Shown here: in pieces, positions 52,834-62,476 of the stretch | Layout: each line of letters starts with the position of its first letter | Position numbering within the stretch: the first letter of the stretch is position 1 | DNA from: Aliivibrio_A kagoshimensis | GTDB lineage: Bacteria; Pseudomonadota; Gammaproteobacteria; Enterobacterales; Vibrionaceae | NCBI RefSeq assembly: GCF_050337105.1 | Contig: NZ_JAKJSQ010000003.1 | Span: 62,001 to 126,000 of the forward strand | Direction of reading: 5' to 3' | Length of the DNA stretch: 64,000 nucleotides | Program-made: the position numbers and the translations under genes | The notes under the pieces: model-generated | Told to the model about the DNA's origin: nothing | The model's input: the letters and a program-made list of their open reading frames with translations, nothing else | Databases searched by the model: none

Positions 52834-55440
52834 ATGATTATAAAAAAAATCTGGTTCTCATTTTATACGTTACTACTGATGCTTCTACTGGGTATTACAG
52901 AGGCTGCAGGTGAAAACAAAAAAAAAGACGATTGTTATGATGTTAGCCACTCTTACACAACGGATGTGGCTAATGAGGATCTATTTGTTGTTGCTCAAAT
53001 TAGTTATGGAGAGGAAGCATTAAGTAACGAACTGTTTATTTATATGGCGGATGGAAAACTCTACTTTCCATTACAATTTCTCTCTGAACTTTTATTACTG
53101 CCCATCCAAGTTAATATTGAAGATCTAACTGCAGAGGGCTGGTTTAACGATCCCCAGCATACCATTGTTCTTAGTGACCATTTAATGAAATTTCCCGTTA
53201 ATAATGAGGATTGTAAAGCGGCAAACAGTGAGGTCTATTTCGATGATTGGGATATCTATTTAGAACAGTCGATCTTTGAACAGATGTTAGGTCTAGTTTT
53301 CCACTATCAAGTGGCCCAGCAGCACTTAAAAATTGCAGAATCAGAGGGGATCCCGCTTAGTCAGATAAGAGAACGCAACGCCAAATTAACAAAATACAAT
53401 AATAAAAATAATCATCAAGCGGTGCAATATCATCATTTCCCCGATCAATACGCTGCTTTAGGCGATCCAACGCTATATATTGACGTTGGTTTCTCTGCGT
53501 TAGACCAAAATAATCACCGCGACCAATACAGTGATGGTTCGCTTCAGACTCGTTTCGATGCATTAGGCCACAGTATCTACGGTAATTATAGCTGGGGTCC
53601 AAGTGAGCAGGATACCACTTTCTACCTCGAGCGAGAGCAGAGTGACTACTGGATGAAGCACTATCGAATAGGTGAAATTAACAGCCATTCACTCCCTTTA
53701 GTATCGAGTGCTGATGAGGGCGTTGGTGGAACGGTACAAATGGGTGACGGCTTTACTGATGATATCCGCAGTATTACTGTCAGTGGAGAGAGCCTTCCTG
53801 GTTGGGATGTTGAACTATATAGGAACAGTAATTTGGTTGCTCTGCAAAGGGTAGGCAGTGACGGGCTTTATAGTTTTAAGGAAGTACCATTTTTTATTGG
53901 GATCAATCAGTATCAATTACGATTCTATGGCCCCAATGGCGAACAAAAAATCGAATCTTTTAGCCGAATGCTTGATAGCTCAGTGATGGAAAAGGGTAAC
54001 GTAGGCCTTATTAGTGGATATGTTGAGCGTGAGAGGGATGAATTAAGAGAGTATTACGCTAGAGCTCACTGGGCTGCTCTGGACGCAATAACGTTTGGGC
54101 TGGGTCTTACTAGCCAAGAGACCTCAGAAAACCAATGGCAGCTACTCCCTAACCTAAGTAGCGATATTATTACCGACAGTACCTATTGGCAGCTCAATTA
54201 TGCGCAAAGTGACGATGGTTATGCCATGAGTGCAGCGGTACAAGGCCACCACGCTGATGTCGATTGGCAAGCGGATTGGGTGAGTTACCATGACTTTAAT
54301 AGTTGGAGTAATATCAATGGATTGAGTAAGTATGAATCCAATGTCAGCCTTAACAGTGGAATTGATTCAATGGCGATAAACTACGGTATCACTGGTCGCT
54401 GGCAAGAGAATACTAACGGATATCAGAATTGGTATGCGACCGCGAATGTGTCGAGTCGTGCCTACGAACTGTTAATCAATAACTCGATTCAAATGTCAGG
54501 GAGCGATGCCACTCAGCGCTGGATTGATACTGTTAGCCTCTCGGGACGTTATTCTGATTGGTACTTACGAACCTACGCAGAGTTTCTGTTAAATGATGCT
54601 CCGGGATTGACTAAAATTGGCCTCAATACCAATGTGGCATTTGGACGAGCATGGAATTATCAGGCAGAGTTACTCTATTTAGACGCCAGTGAAACCAATC
54701 AATATACCCTCAAAAACAGTGTCTCTTACGCATCAGACTTTGGCACATTACGTCTTGCATTAGATGCGACTGAACTTGGAGATTGGAGGACACAGCTAAG
54801 ATGGAGTAGTTCGCTATTGTGGGATGTTGATGAGGGAGAGTTATATGTGGATAGGCTGAACTATGTCACAAGTGGAGCTGTGATGTTGCAAGCATTTGAA
54901 GATAATAACTTAAATGGCTATTTTGATGAAGATGAAGTGGCCATCGAAGGTTTAAGGTTCGTGGGACATAAAAATAGTAAGCAGAAAACAGATGAAAACG
55001 GAAAGTTACTTGTGAGGCATTTACAGACTAGCAAGGATCATCAGCTTATTTTGGATAATACGTCGCTTTCCGATCCCTTTTTACTGCCTGACTACTCGGC
55101 GCTTTCAGTTGCTACCCACTCTGGGCATATCCAAAACATCCCATTCCCAGTTGTTTTTACTTCTGAGCTCGAGGGAAGCGTTAGTCTGAAAAAAAAGGAA
55201 GAATCTGTCGTCTCTTCTGGTTTACATGTTGAATTAAAAGATCTTTATTCTGGAGTGACTTATGAAACCTGGGTTGAATATGATGGGGTATTCATTTTTG
55301 ATCAGCTAAGGCCTGGGGCATATCACCTACTCATTAATGGTAAAAGTGCTGAGAATATTGTTGAACTTGTCCCAGGAGACTATGTAGAGCTTGGTGAGTA
55401 TGTCATTTTAATTGCTGAAGCTGAGGAAAAGCAGAGCTAA
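52834..55440 (+). CDS. outer-membrane usher of the DUF4402 pilus
   Basis: The 868-residue protein has a signal peptide, an N-terminal chaperone-binding-like domain, and a barrel with usher-like features, such as SLPGWDVELYRNSNLV and LRFYGPNGEQKIE in the plug region. The C-terminal part has DNNLNGYFDEDEV, a DxNxNGxxD calcium-loop-like motif followed by carboxypeptidase-regulatory-like beta domains. It exports and polymerises pilin. Its sequence is far from PapC, so an alternate or CS1-like usher class is likely. Confidence 0.82.
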   Translation: MIIKKIWFSFYTLLLMLLLGITEAAGENKKKDDCYDVSHSYTTDVANEDLFVVAQISYGEEALSNELFIYMADGKLYFPLQFLSELLLLPIQVNIEDLTAEGWFNDPQHTIVLSDHLMKFPVNNEDCKAANSEVYFDDWDIYLEQSIFEQMLGLVFHYQVAQQHLKIAESEGIPLSQIRERNAKLTKYNNKNNHQAVQYHHFPDQYAALGDPTLYIDVGFSALDQNNHRDQYSDGSLQTRFDALGHSIYGNYSWGPSEQDTTFYLEREQSDYWMKHYRIGEINSHSLPLVSSADEGVGGTVQMGDGFTDDIRSITVSGESLPGWDVELYRNSNLVALQRVGSDGLYSFKEVPFFIGINQYQLRFYGPNGEQKIESFSRMLDSSVMEKGNVGLISGYVERERDELREYYARAHWAALDAITFGLGLTSQETSENQWQLLPNLSSDIITDSTYWQLNYAQSDDGYAMSAAVQGHHADVDWQADWVSYHDFNSWSNINGLSKYESNVSLNSGIDSMAINYGITGRWQENTNGYQNWYATANVSSRAYELLINNSIQMSGSDATQRWIDTVSLSGRYSDWYLRTYAEFLLNDAPGLTKIGLNTNVAFGRAWNYQAELLYLDASETNQYTLKNSVSYASDFGTLRLALDATELGDWRTQLRWSSSLLWDVDEGELYVDRLNYVTSGAVMLQAFEDNNLNGYFDEDEVAIEGLRFVGHKNSKQKTDENGKLLVRHLQTSKDHQLILDNTSLSDPFLLPDYSALSVATHSGHIQNIPFPVVFTSELEGSVSLKKKEESVVSSGLHVELKDLYSGVTYETWVEYDGVFIFDQLRPGAYHLLINGKSAENIVELVPGDYVELGEYVILIAEAEEKQS

Positions 55441-55520
55441 CGCTATTTACCGATTTTTAATCGGAGCCAGTTAGGATATATTGAAGAGAGACGGAGTCAG
55501 TAAATAGGGATATAAGCAGA

Positions 55521-56525
55521 ATGAGCACCATTGTTGAGTGTATACGCACCGTGGGTCGTGGTGAAAGAAGTCGAAAGCCACTTAGTTACGATCAAGCCTA
55601 CCAAGTGATGAGAGAGTATCTGCAAGGCCAAGTCCCGACAGAAAAAATGGCGATGTTAATGATGCTAATTCGAGTCCAAAATGAAACCGTTGCCGAAGTG
55701 GCTGGATTTACTCAAGCCTTAAGAGAACACCTTTCTGAATGTACGCCGACACTGAGCCAGTTAAACGCTGATGTCGATTGGCCATGTTATGCTGGGAAAC
55801 GTGAATTACAGGGAGCACCTTGGCACCTCTATTCGGCAAAAGCATTAGCACTTAGTGGAACGTCAGTATTGATTCATGGTCACGTCGAAGAGGATACAAA
55901 GCGCCTACATGCTGCGAATTTCCTTGATAAAGTCGGAATAACTTATTGTCATACAATTGAACAAGCCCAGCAGGCGTTACAACAAAGTAAGATCGCCTAC
56001 CTTCCTCTTGACGTTTATGCACCTCAAGTGGTTGAGATGCTTCGTTGGCAGCAGGAATATGGATTAAGAACGCCGATCAATACCTGCGCCCGTATGTTAA
56101 ACCCTGCTAATTCAGCAATCTCCTTACGTGGTAGCTTTCATCCCGGTTTTCCAAAGCTGCACGCCGAAGCTGAGCACTTTATACAGAAACAACAGCCCGC
56201 TGCTAGTAGTACTTGTACTGTCTCTTTTAAAGGGGTGGGTGGTGAGAGTGAGTTTAACCCTAAAGTGAGTCAGAGTTTATGGTGTGCAGATGCGGACAGG
56301 GTTGAGGAATTATATTGGTTAGAGAAGCTAAACAGTCAACTGCCGAAGCCGAAGCAATGTGTTATGGGCACAGAACCTGATAAGTTCGAATTGCTTGCCA
56401 ATACCGTTGTGGCTGGAATAACTTTGGTGCTATGGGCTGCAGGGAAATCAGCAGAGATTACTAGAGAAGAAGCAGTGAAAGACGCACAGAGTGTATGGCA
56501 CGACTATTTACCGCAATTAGAGTAA
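55521..56525 (+). CDS. YbiB-like phosphoribosyltransferase-fold protein
   Basis: The 334-residue protein resembles the anthranilate phosphoribosyltransferase (TrpD) fold of the YbiB/TrpD2 group, with an N-terminal helical domain (LSYDQAYQVMREYLQGQVP) and ALSGTSVLIHGHVEED. YbiB proteins bind nucleic acid and lack TrpD activity. It is monocistronic, with a shared terminator after it. Confidence 0.82.
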   Translation: MSTIVECIRTVGRGERSRKPLSYDQAYQVMREYLQGQVPTEKMAMLMMLIRVQNETVAEVAGFTQALREHLSECTPTLSQLNADVDWPCYAGKRELQGAPWHLYSAKALALSGTSVLIHGHVEEDTKRLHAANFLDKVGITYCHTIEQAQQALQQSKIAYLPLDVYAPQVVEMLRWQQEYGLRTPINTCARMLNPANSAISLRGSFHPGFPKLHAEAEHFIQKQQPAASSTCTVSFKGVGGESEFNPKVSQSLWCADADRVEELYWLEKLNSQLPKPKQCVMGTEPDKFELLANTVVAGITLVLWAAGKSAEITREEAVKDAQSVWHDYLPQLE

Positions 56526-56561
56526 ACAGATAGAGCTTTACACTGTAAATTAGGACATAAA

Positions 56562-56592
56562 AAAAGCGCTACTTTTGATAAGTAGCGCTTTT
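56562..56592. terminator. bidirectional terminator between ybiB-like and FKBP genes
   Basis: AAAAGCGCTACTT pairs perfectly with AAGTAGCGCTTTT around TTGAT, with A/T runs on both sides. Confidence 0.88.
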
Positions 56593-56606
56593 AAATCGGT
56601 TAACGG

Positions 56607-57080
56607 CTAATCAATCTTAATCAGTTCAACTTCAAAAATAAGGGTTGAACCAGGCTTGATAGCACCAGCAGAGCTGTTGCCGTAAGCAAGATTACTTGGA
56701 ATAAATAGACGTACTTTTTCGCCTTCAACCATCAGTTGGACACCTTCAGTCCACCCTTTAATTACTTGGCTTAGTTTGAAAGAGATAGGTTCATTGCGTT
56801 CTACTGAACTATCGAAAACCGTACCATCTAATAAAGTGCCGTGGTAGTGAACTGTCACTTTACTGCTGGCAGTTGGGTGAACGTCACCAGTGCCTTCAGT
56901 CATCACTAAATACTGTAGTCCTGACTCAGTAATGATTACGCCTTCTTTCGTGCTGTTCTCAGCCAAAAAGGCTTCACCAGCTTTGACGTTTTCTGCGGCT
57001 AATTTTGGATTTCCAGACATTCTTTGAATGAAGAAGTAAGCAAGTACTAACAAAGCGACGATAATAATAATTTTTGACAC
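56607..57080 (-). CDS. membrane-anchored FKBP-type peptidyl-prolyl isomerase
   Basis: The protein has an N-terminal signal anchor (IIIIVALLVLAYFFI) and a C-terminal FKBP domain (VTVHYHGTLLDGTVFDSS, GWTEGVQLMVEGEKVRLFIP, LAYG). It would speed proline isomerisation in folding proteins at the periplasmic face. The frame reaches a TTG at 57086, but the GTG at 57080 has AAGGA 7 nt upstream and is preferred (157 residues). Confidence 0.9.
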   Translation of the reverse strand: MSKIIIIVALLVLAYFFIQRMSGNPKLAAENVKAGEAFLAENSTKEGVIITESGLQYLVMTEGTGDVHPTASSKVTVHYHGTLLDGTVFDSSVERNEPISFKLSQVIKGWTEGVQLMVEGEKVRLFIPSNLAYGNSSAGAIKPGSTLIFEVELIKID

Positions 57081-57107
57081 TGACAATTCCTTTCTGTTGA
57101 TGTAATA

Positions 57108-57731
57108 CTATTCATTTAATAGATAGTTGATGGTATTGGCTATTTCATCTGGATTTTCATGGCCAGAGATCAGTACTTGGTATTTTCCATTAACTATGAA
57201 GGTAGGTACAGCATTAATTTTGGCTGCAACAGTGATCTTTTCAGCACTATTAATCATTTGAAGCAGCGCTTTTTGTTGAATATTGGTGAATTGGTACGGG
57301 CTAATAAGGTTATGGTTAGTAAACACCAATTCTATTGTGGCTTGCTGTTGAGTGATAGTTTGCTCCTCACTCTCTTGGACAGCACTAAACAACTGCTCCA
57401 TAAAGGCGGTCTCAGGGACTTTATTGAGTTGCATTACCGCTGAATAGTAGAGCAGCGCAGACACTTTAGCTGAATCGTTAAAGGTGACGTGAAGTTTATC
57501 TATATCAGTATTGATTTGCTTTTTAATGGTTGGAAGAAACGCTTCAAGTGTCCGGCAGTGTCCACAGGATAAAGAGAATACTTCAGTTACTGGAGCAAGA
57601 AAATCAGACGTAATAGCGGTCGGTAATAGGGAGAACTGTTTCCCTTCTATTGGTTGATTTGACTCAGAGCATCCGGAAAGTAATAACAGAGTGAACAATG
57701 GCAGCAGTAAAAATTTGGATAGGTTGTTCAT
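57108..57731 (-). CDS. DsbA-family thioredoxin-like lipoprotein
   Basis: The 207-residue protein has a lipobox (LLLSGCSE) and a DsbA-fold domain with the redox motif CGHC in FSLSCGHCRTLEAF. The cis-proline segment reads INAVPTFIVNGKY. It is likely a membrane-tethered periplasmic thiol oxidase or isomerase. It lies 21 bp upstream of the FKBP gene on the same strand, a folding-factor pair. Confidence 0.88.
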   Translation of the reverse strand: MNNLSKFLLLPLFTLLLLSGCSESNQPIEGKQFSLLPTAITSDFLAPVTEVFSLSCGHCRTLEAFLPTIKKQINTDIDKLHVTFNDSAKVSALLYYSAVMQLNKVPETAFMEQLFSAVQESEEQTITQQQATIELVFTNHNLISPYQFTNIQQKALLQMINSAEKITVAAKINAVPTFIVNGKYQVLISGHENPDEIANTINYLLNE

Positions 57732-57990
57732 AAAAAACTCATAAATAGATAGAGAATAGTAAAAAGGAAGGGATAAATTGAGATGGAGAATTTACGCTCT
57801 TCTTGTGATTTAGAAGGGTTTTGAACAGATAAGTTCCAGACAAACAGAAAAATAGTCTGTTTAACGCATATTGAGAGCTTAAGTTTTATCCAGTAGTGGC
57901 GATAACTAGATAAGAACTATACATTATACTATTTATATATCGTTATCTTGCCGTATTTGGATGACGGCTAAACTGTACAGAAGGAAAGGC

Positions 57991-58590
57991 ATGAACAAGT
58001 ATCTCCCACTTTTCACTGTTGTATCACTGTCAGGGTGCATGATGCCAGAAATCACTATGCTTGATATCGCACCGCATGAGCCGCCAAGACCTGAAATTGA
58101 GAACAGTACTTCTCCCAAAGCGCTAGAGTATGATTTAACTGGCCCGTCAGGGGAGCTTAAAAATGAGGGCATAACACGGGTCGCCGAAGAGTTACAGTTT
58201 AGAGGTGTGCCTTTTAGTTATGACAGTAAAGACCGATTAGTGATCGTGATTGAAGATAAACTCTACTTTAATACGGCGTCATCGGAGCTTACGACTCAGT
58301 CACGCTCACTGTTAAGCAATCTTGCTAAAGTGTTCGAACGATTTGATGATCTCGAATTAATTATTGATGGTCATGCTGATGAGAGTGGTGAGAAATTAAT
58401 GAATCAACACTTATCAGAGCAGAGAGCAAATCGTGTGAGGCGTTATTTCTTAGACGCTAGTTTACCTGCTAAGCAGCTGTATTCACGTGGATTTGGTGAA
58501 TACATGCCGCTGTGTAGTAACAGTACTCTTAAAGGCAAGCAGTGTAATCGCCGTGTTGAAATTGCGGTCGTACAAGCTCACAGAATGTAA
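57991..58590 (+). CDS. OmpA-family lipoprotein
   Basis: The 199-residue protein has a lipobox (VSLSGC, about residue 15), a Pro-rich linker, and a C-terminal OmpA domain (KLYFNTASSELTTQS, IIDGHADESGEKLMNQ, CNRRVEIAV). It should tether the outer membrane to peptidoglycan. AAGGAAAG precedes the ATG at 57991; the longer frame to 57961 is less likely. Confidence 0.88.
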   Translation: MNKYLPLFTVVSLSGCMMPEITMLDIAPHEPPRPEIENSTSPKALEYDLTGPSGELKNEGITRVAEELQFRGVPFSYDSKDRLVIVIEDKLYFNTASSELTTQSRSLLSNLAKVFERFDDLELIIDGHADESGEKLMNQHLSEQRANRVRRYFLDASLPAKQLYSRGFGEYMPLCSNSTLKGKQCNRRVEIAVVQAHRM

Positions 58591-58608
58591 AGTATTGTCG
58601 GGGCAACG

Positions 58609-59073
58609 TTACTCTTGAACTGGAACGACCCACGCCTTGGTATCCCACAGTGGTACCGTTGAAAGCGAGTGTTTGTAACTGCCTTCAGTCTCTTTAGTAC
58701 TGTAGGACAAGTAGAGCAAAGATTGGGTCTGGGCATCGTAGATTCGACGAATCTTAAGTGTTTTTAAGAAGATACTTTTCGATTTTTTGAAAACCACCTC
58801 ACCACTTTTAGACTTATCGATCTGACTGATCATCTCTGAGGTGATTTCACCAGTTTGACGACAACTGATCCCCATATCCGATGGGTCAGAAAAATCTAAA
58901 TCAGCAACCACATTAGACATATGACAAGTTACACCAGTAACCACAGGATCATTAAGTACCTCGATTTTAATGTCCTTAGTCGTAAATAGGCCTAAAGAGA
59001 CATCTCCCACTTCATTGTCTGAACAACCTACAAGTAGGGTTGATAGCCCAACGGCTAAAAGTAGTTTTTTCAT
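58609..59073 (-). CDS. creA: CreA-family lipoprotein
   Basis: The 154-residue protein has a lipobox (STLLVGCSD) and the CreA motifs KIEVLNDPVVTGVTCHMS and MGISCRQTGEI. CreA is a conserved periplasmic protein of unknown biochemical role. Unlike many CreA copies, this one carries a clear lipoprotein signal. It converges on the OmpA-like gene. Confidence 0.9.
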   Translation of the reverse strand: MKKLLLAVGLSTLLVGCSDNEVGDVSLGLFTTKDIKIEVLNDPVVTGVTCHMSNVVADLDFSDPSDMGISCRQTGEITSEMISQIDKSKSGEVVFKKSKSIFLKTLKIRRIYDAQTQSLLYLSYSTKETEGSYKHSLSTVPLWDTKAWVVPVQE

Positions 59074-59305
59074 TTTAAATCCCTAATTTTATATCTATGT
59101 GATTCTAACATCATGAACTATAGCAATTTTGAACGACTTGGTATTGTCTTATTCCTGTATAAATGCCGGGGCAACAAAGAACACGTTATTGATGACACGC
59201 GCTTTTTTGCCCATTTTATGCATTGCAGTGTTGATAAGCGTAAAGTTATGGTTAACCATGTCGATATAGAGAAGTCGATACAGCAAAACAGCAACTGGAA
59301 TTGAG

Positions 59306-59416
59306 ATGAAGCAGAGAATTTTTATTATTGCAATTATGTTAACGTTAGCGGGATGCTCCTCATCACCCTCATCTACATTGTGTGTACCTGATTTTTGTGA
59401 CATTTGGGCAAAATAA
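59306..59416 (+). CDS. 36-residue small lipoprotein
   Basis: A 36-codon ORF has a textbook lipoprotein signal peptide (MKQRIFIIAIMLTLAGCSSS) and a 20-residue mature part with two further Cys residues (LCVPDFCDIW). A GGAAT-type ribosome site lies upstream. The mature peptide would be an outer-membrane lipid-anchored stub. I do not recognise it. A 440-bp gap between creA and the DUF3010 gene holds nothing else convincing. Confidence 0.55.
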   Translation: MKQRIFIIAIMLTLAGCSSSPSSTLCVPDFCDIWAK

Positions 59417-59514
59417 CAAATATCACTAAAAGTCACTGACGCCTTCATTTATTTGCCAATTCAGGTCAAAATTAGCCTATAATTCGAGTCCAAGCAAAAT
59501 TAGGTAAATTTAGA

Positions 59515-59937
59515 ATGAAAATTTGTGGTGTAGAACTGAAAGCGAATGATGCAATTATCTGTCTTCTTTCTCAATCTGACGGGATGATGGATATTCCGAA
59601 TTGTCGTGTATCAAAACTGTCAATCGACAATGCATCGGATACCCACTCTATTCGTGAATTCCAGTTTGCATTTGCAAAATTGATGGAAGATTACGGCGTA
59701 GAGAAAGTGATCATCAAAGAGCGTTTGATGAAGGGTAAATTTGCAGGCGGAGCCGTTGGTTTTAAACTAGAAAGTGCGCTTCAATTAATGTCTGATTATG
59801 ATGTTACGCTTCTGAGCGCCGCTGAGATGAAAGAGAGTTTAAAAAGAACGCCAGCGTTAGTGAAGGTAAAAGAGGTTGGGCTGAAACATTATCAGCAAGA
59901 TGCCTTTGAAACCGCATTTGCATATATAAATAAGTAA
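59515..59937 (+). CDS. DUF3010 family protein
   Basis: The 140-residue protein begins MKICGVELKANDAIICLL and contains KVIIKERLMKGKFAGGAVGFKLE. This matches the DUF3010 family of vibrios and relatives, which has an RNase H-like flavour but no known function. A strong terminator follows. Confidence 0.85.
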   Translation: MKICGVELKANDAIICLLSQSDGMMDIPNCRVSKLSIDNASDTHSIREFQFAFAKLMEDYGVEKVIIKERLMKGKFAGGAVGFKLESALQLMSDYDVTLLSAAEMKESLKRTPALVKVKEVGLKHYQQDAFETAFAYINK

Positions 59938-59948
59938 GAATGATGAAT

Positions 59949-59977
59949 AAAAAGGGATGGCTAACCATCCCTTTTTT
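59949..59977 (+). terminator. intrinsic terminator after the DUF3010 gene
   Basis: AAAAAGGGATGG pairs with CCATCCCTTTTT around CTAA, with a T-run. Confidence 0.88.
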
Positions 59978-60007
59978 ATTGGCTGTCGAAAATCAGGGAG
60001 TGGACCG

Positions 60008-60562
60008 TTGCAAACATTAATTGAACAGAAATATTTAGAAAAAATGTCATGGATGCAGAGTCATGTGGACGTTCAATACCCAACTCAAGAGAGTGTGATT
60101 GGTAAAGATTACTACCTAGCGACAGAGGCGACAGAAACTGACACCTACCTATTAGATATCGACATACTCAACACGCTACCTCTTCCTCCTTTTTCTGACG
60201 AAATCGTCTTAATCGATAATCACAGACTTACCATTCGCTTTGCCATGTTACTGTCCGAAAAGTGGCCTGACCATAAAGAGAGCGTGTTTGAGTTTCTGAC
60301 CCAGATAATTTTAGACGAGAGTTATCAGTTGTTTCTTGCCATAGAACAGGGGGGACCCACTGCGTGTGCTTTGGTTGCAAATGTAACCAATGAAACGGTA
60401 ATGATCAGCGATCTTGCGTTTGCCAATAATATGAAAACTATTAATAAACAAAGCTTTATTGTTAAGTTATGCCAAAGGTTACAATTAGAGAGCGATCTTA
60501 ATTGTGCAGCAGTTGTCACTTCGTCAGCCTCAGAAAACTGGTTAGCCTCACTCAAAAATTAG
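60008..60562 (+). CDS. conserved hypothetical protein, probable TTG start
   Basis: The 184-residue soluble protein has no motif I can name. An ATG at 59957 lies inside the upstream terminator hairpin and is unlikely. The TTG at 60008 has AGGGAG 7 nt upstream and gives MQTLIEQKY. The central part has TYLLDIDILNTLPLPPF and a helical C-terminus with ENWLASLKN. Function unknown. Confidence 0.7.
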   Translation: MQTLIEQKYLEKMSWMQSHVDVQYPTQESVIGKDYYLATEATETDTYLLDIDILNTLPLPPFSDEIVLIDNHRLTIRFAMLLSEKWPDHKESVFEFLTQIILDESYQLFLAIEQGGPTACALVANVTNETVMISDLAFANNMKTINKQSFIVKLCQRLQLESDLNCAAVVTSSASENWLASLKN

Positions 60563-60726
60563 ATTTGTGTGAGCAGTGGCTAATTTTTAAACAAAAAAAT
60601 ATCACACGTATCAAATTTCACATTTCAGCCTGTTAGATCCCTGATTATTGGTCCATTCTTATTTTGAACATTAAAACTATAAAGAATATAAGATGTAGTT
60701 GATGATAATATAAATAAGGGGGCAGC

Positions 60727-61386
60727 ATGGCTACTGCTAACCAAATATCCTGTATCATTTTTGATTGTGATGGAACACTCGTAGACAGTGAGACACTTTG
60801 TTGCCAAGGGCTTGTAAACGTCTTTGATAAATTTGGAGCTACGCTTTCGCTCGAAGAGTGCAAATCTCGTTTTTGTGGAGGCAAAATTGCCGATATTCTG
60901 CAATCAGCATGTAAAATGGCGGGTGTGATTATTTCAATTGATATTCTTGAGCCGCTTTATCGCGAAGAGGTCAATAAACTGTTTAAAGCACATCTGAAGC
61001 CGATGCCGGGAGTGGATGAGTTACTGCACTACCTAGATGATAAACATATTGAAATATGTGTCGCCTCAAATGGCCCTGTGAGTAAAATTGAGTATGCCCT
61101 TCAGCTAACAGGTCTTCTCCCTCAATTTAAAGGGAAAACCTTTAGTGCTTTTGATACGAATAGCTGGAAACCGGAACCTGATTTACTCCACTTTGCTGCT
61201 ATGAACATGGGGGTATTAGTGAATGAATGCCTGTTTGTCGATGATACAGCAATAGGGGTTCAGGCAGGAATTAACGCTGGAATGAAAACTCTCTATTTTC
61301 AACAAAACCCAGATGCAGAAGACATTACTCACCCCTTAGTCACGCGTATATCCACGTTAAAAGAGGTGTGTAACGCTATCTATTAG
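60727..61386 (+). CDS. HAD-IA family phosphatase (YieH-like)
   Basis: The 219-residue HAD hydrolase shows the nucleophile motif DCDGTLVDSE, ICVASNGPVSK (motif II), the Lys in WKPEPDL (motif III) and CLFVDDTAIGVQAG (motif IV), with an alpha-helical cap. It is close to the YieH/YfbT sugar-phosphate phosphatases. The substrate is unknown. Its stop overlaps that of the convergent threonine aldolase gene. Confidence 0.9.
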   Translation: MATANQISCIIFDCDGTLVDSETLCCQGLVNVFDKFGATLSLEECKSRFCGGKIADILQSACKMAGVIISIDILEPLYREEVNKLFKAHLKPMPGVDELLHYLDDKHIEICVASNGPVSKIEYALQLTGLLPQFKGKTFSAFDTNSWKPEPDLLHFAAMNMGVLVNECLFVDDTAIGVQAGINAGMKTLYFQQNPDAEDITHPLVTRISTLKEVCNAIY

Positions 61387-62414
61387 TGACGTGTGCTGTC
61401 AATATTACAGCACACATTTTTTAGCCTTTCGATGAAGTGTAAAATATCATCACGTGAGATATCTCGGTGAGTAACAAAACGTGTAGGGTTACCACTAGAG
61501 ATTACTATCTCCTCTTGCAATAGTGTTCTGGCAATGGTTTTAATATCGATACTATCTGAGAGTTTAGCGAACACAATATTGGTTTGAACCCGTTCAGGTT
61601 TGACCGAGAATCCCTCTAGTTTTGATAGCTCAACCGCCAAAAGCTGTGCATTTTGATGATCCACTGTTAACTGCTCAACGTTGTCGGTTAATGCGAGCTT
61701 ACCCGCAGCAGCTAAGATACCCGCTTGACGCATGCCGCCACCTAACATTTTTCGAATTCGATGCGCTCTATTGATGAAGGCTTTATCACCAAGCAACAGA
61801 GAACCAACCGGAGCACCTAATCCTTTAGAAAGACAGATAGTGATGGAGTCAAAGTATTGCGCAATCTCTTTAACGTGAATATTCAGTGCAGCTGCGGCGT
61901 TAAAAACACGTGCACCATCCAGGTGAAGCTGTAGGTCATTCTTATTCACAAATTCACGAGCTTGTGCAAGATAGGCCATAGGTAGCACTTTACCGTTGGT
62001 GGTGTTCTCTAAACTTAATAGCTTGGTTCGGGCAAAATGGGAGTCGTCAGGTTTGATGGCTGCCTGAAGTTTATCAAAACAGATCGTTCCATCCGGATTG
62101 TTTTCAATTGGTTGAGGTTGGATCGAGCCTAACACTGCAGCGCCGCCGGCTTCAAAACGATAGTTATGCGCAGTTTGACCACACAGATATTCATCCCCAC
62201 GTTCACAATGAGCCATTAAACCAAGTAGGTTAGCTTGAGTTCCGGAAGTGGTAAAGAGCGCGGCTTCAAAACCATATTCATTAGCTGCCCAAGATTCGAG
62301 TTCATTGACGGTTGGGTCATCGCCATAAACATCATCACCAACTTCTGCGTTGGCCATGATACTGCGCATCTTTTGATTTGGTCTTGTTACTGTATCTGAG
62401 CGGAAGTCAATCAT
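61383..62414 (-). CDS. ltaE: low-specificity L-threonine aldolase
   Basis: The 343-residue PLP enzyme splits L-threonine or allo-threonine to glycine and acetaldehyde. It shows IDFRSDTVTRPNQKM at the N-terminus, HLDGARVFNA for the PLP-ring Asp, and the PLP lysine in LSKGLGAPVGS near residue 197. Length matches the family. The LysR gene upstream on the same strand may regulate it. Confidence 0.94.
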   Translation of the reverse strand: MIDFRSDTVTRPNQKMRSIMANAEVGDDVYGDDPTVNELESWAANEYGFEAALFTTSGTQANLLGLMAHCERGDEYLCGQTAHNYRFEAGGAAVLGSIQPQPIENNPDGTICFDKLQAAIKPDDSHFARTKLLSLENTTNGKVLPMAYLAQAREFVNKNDLQLHLDGARVFNAAAALNIHVKEIAQYFDSITICLSKGLGAPVGSLLLGDKAFINRAHRIRKMLGGGMRQAGILAAAGKLALTDNVEQLTVDHQNAQLLAVELSKLEGFSVKPERVQTNIVFAKLSDSIDIKTIARTLLQEEIVISSGNPTRFVTHRDISRDDILHFIERLKNVCCNIDSTRH

Positions 62415-62476
62415 GCGGGTTCCTTGTGAAAATGATAAATACGTTATTTATAAAACTAATAGCAAGAAGGGGATCA

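Noticed and set aside
59113..59304. 63-residue plus-strand ORF before the small lipoprotein
   Set aside because: No ribosome site and no recognisable composition; probably noise in the gap.
59149..59448. 99-residue minus-strand ORF with one hydrophobic segment
   Set aside because: It is antisense to the small lipoprotein, has no ribosome site at its ATG, and no recognisable features. It remains a weak possibility.
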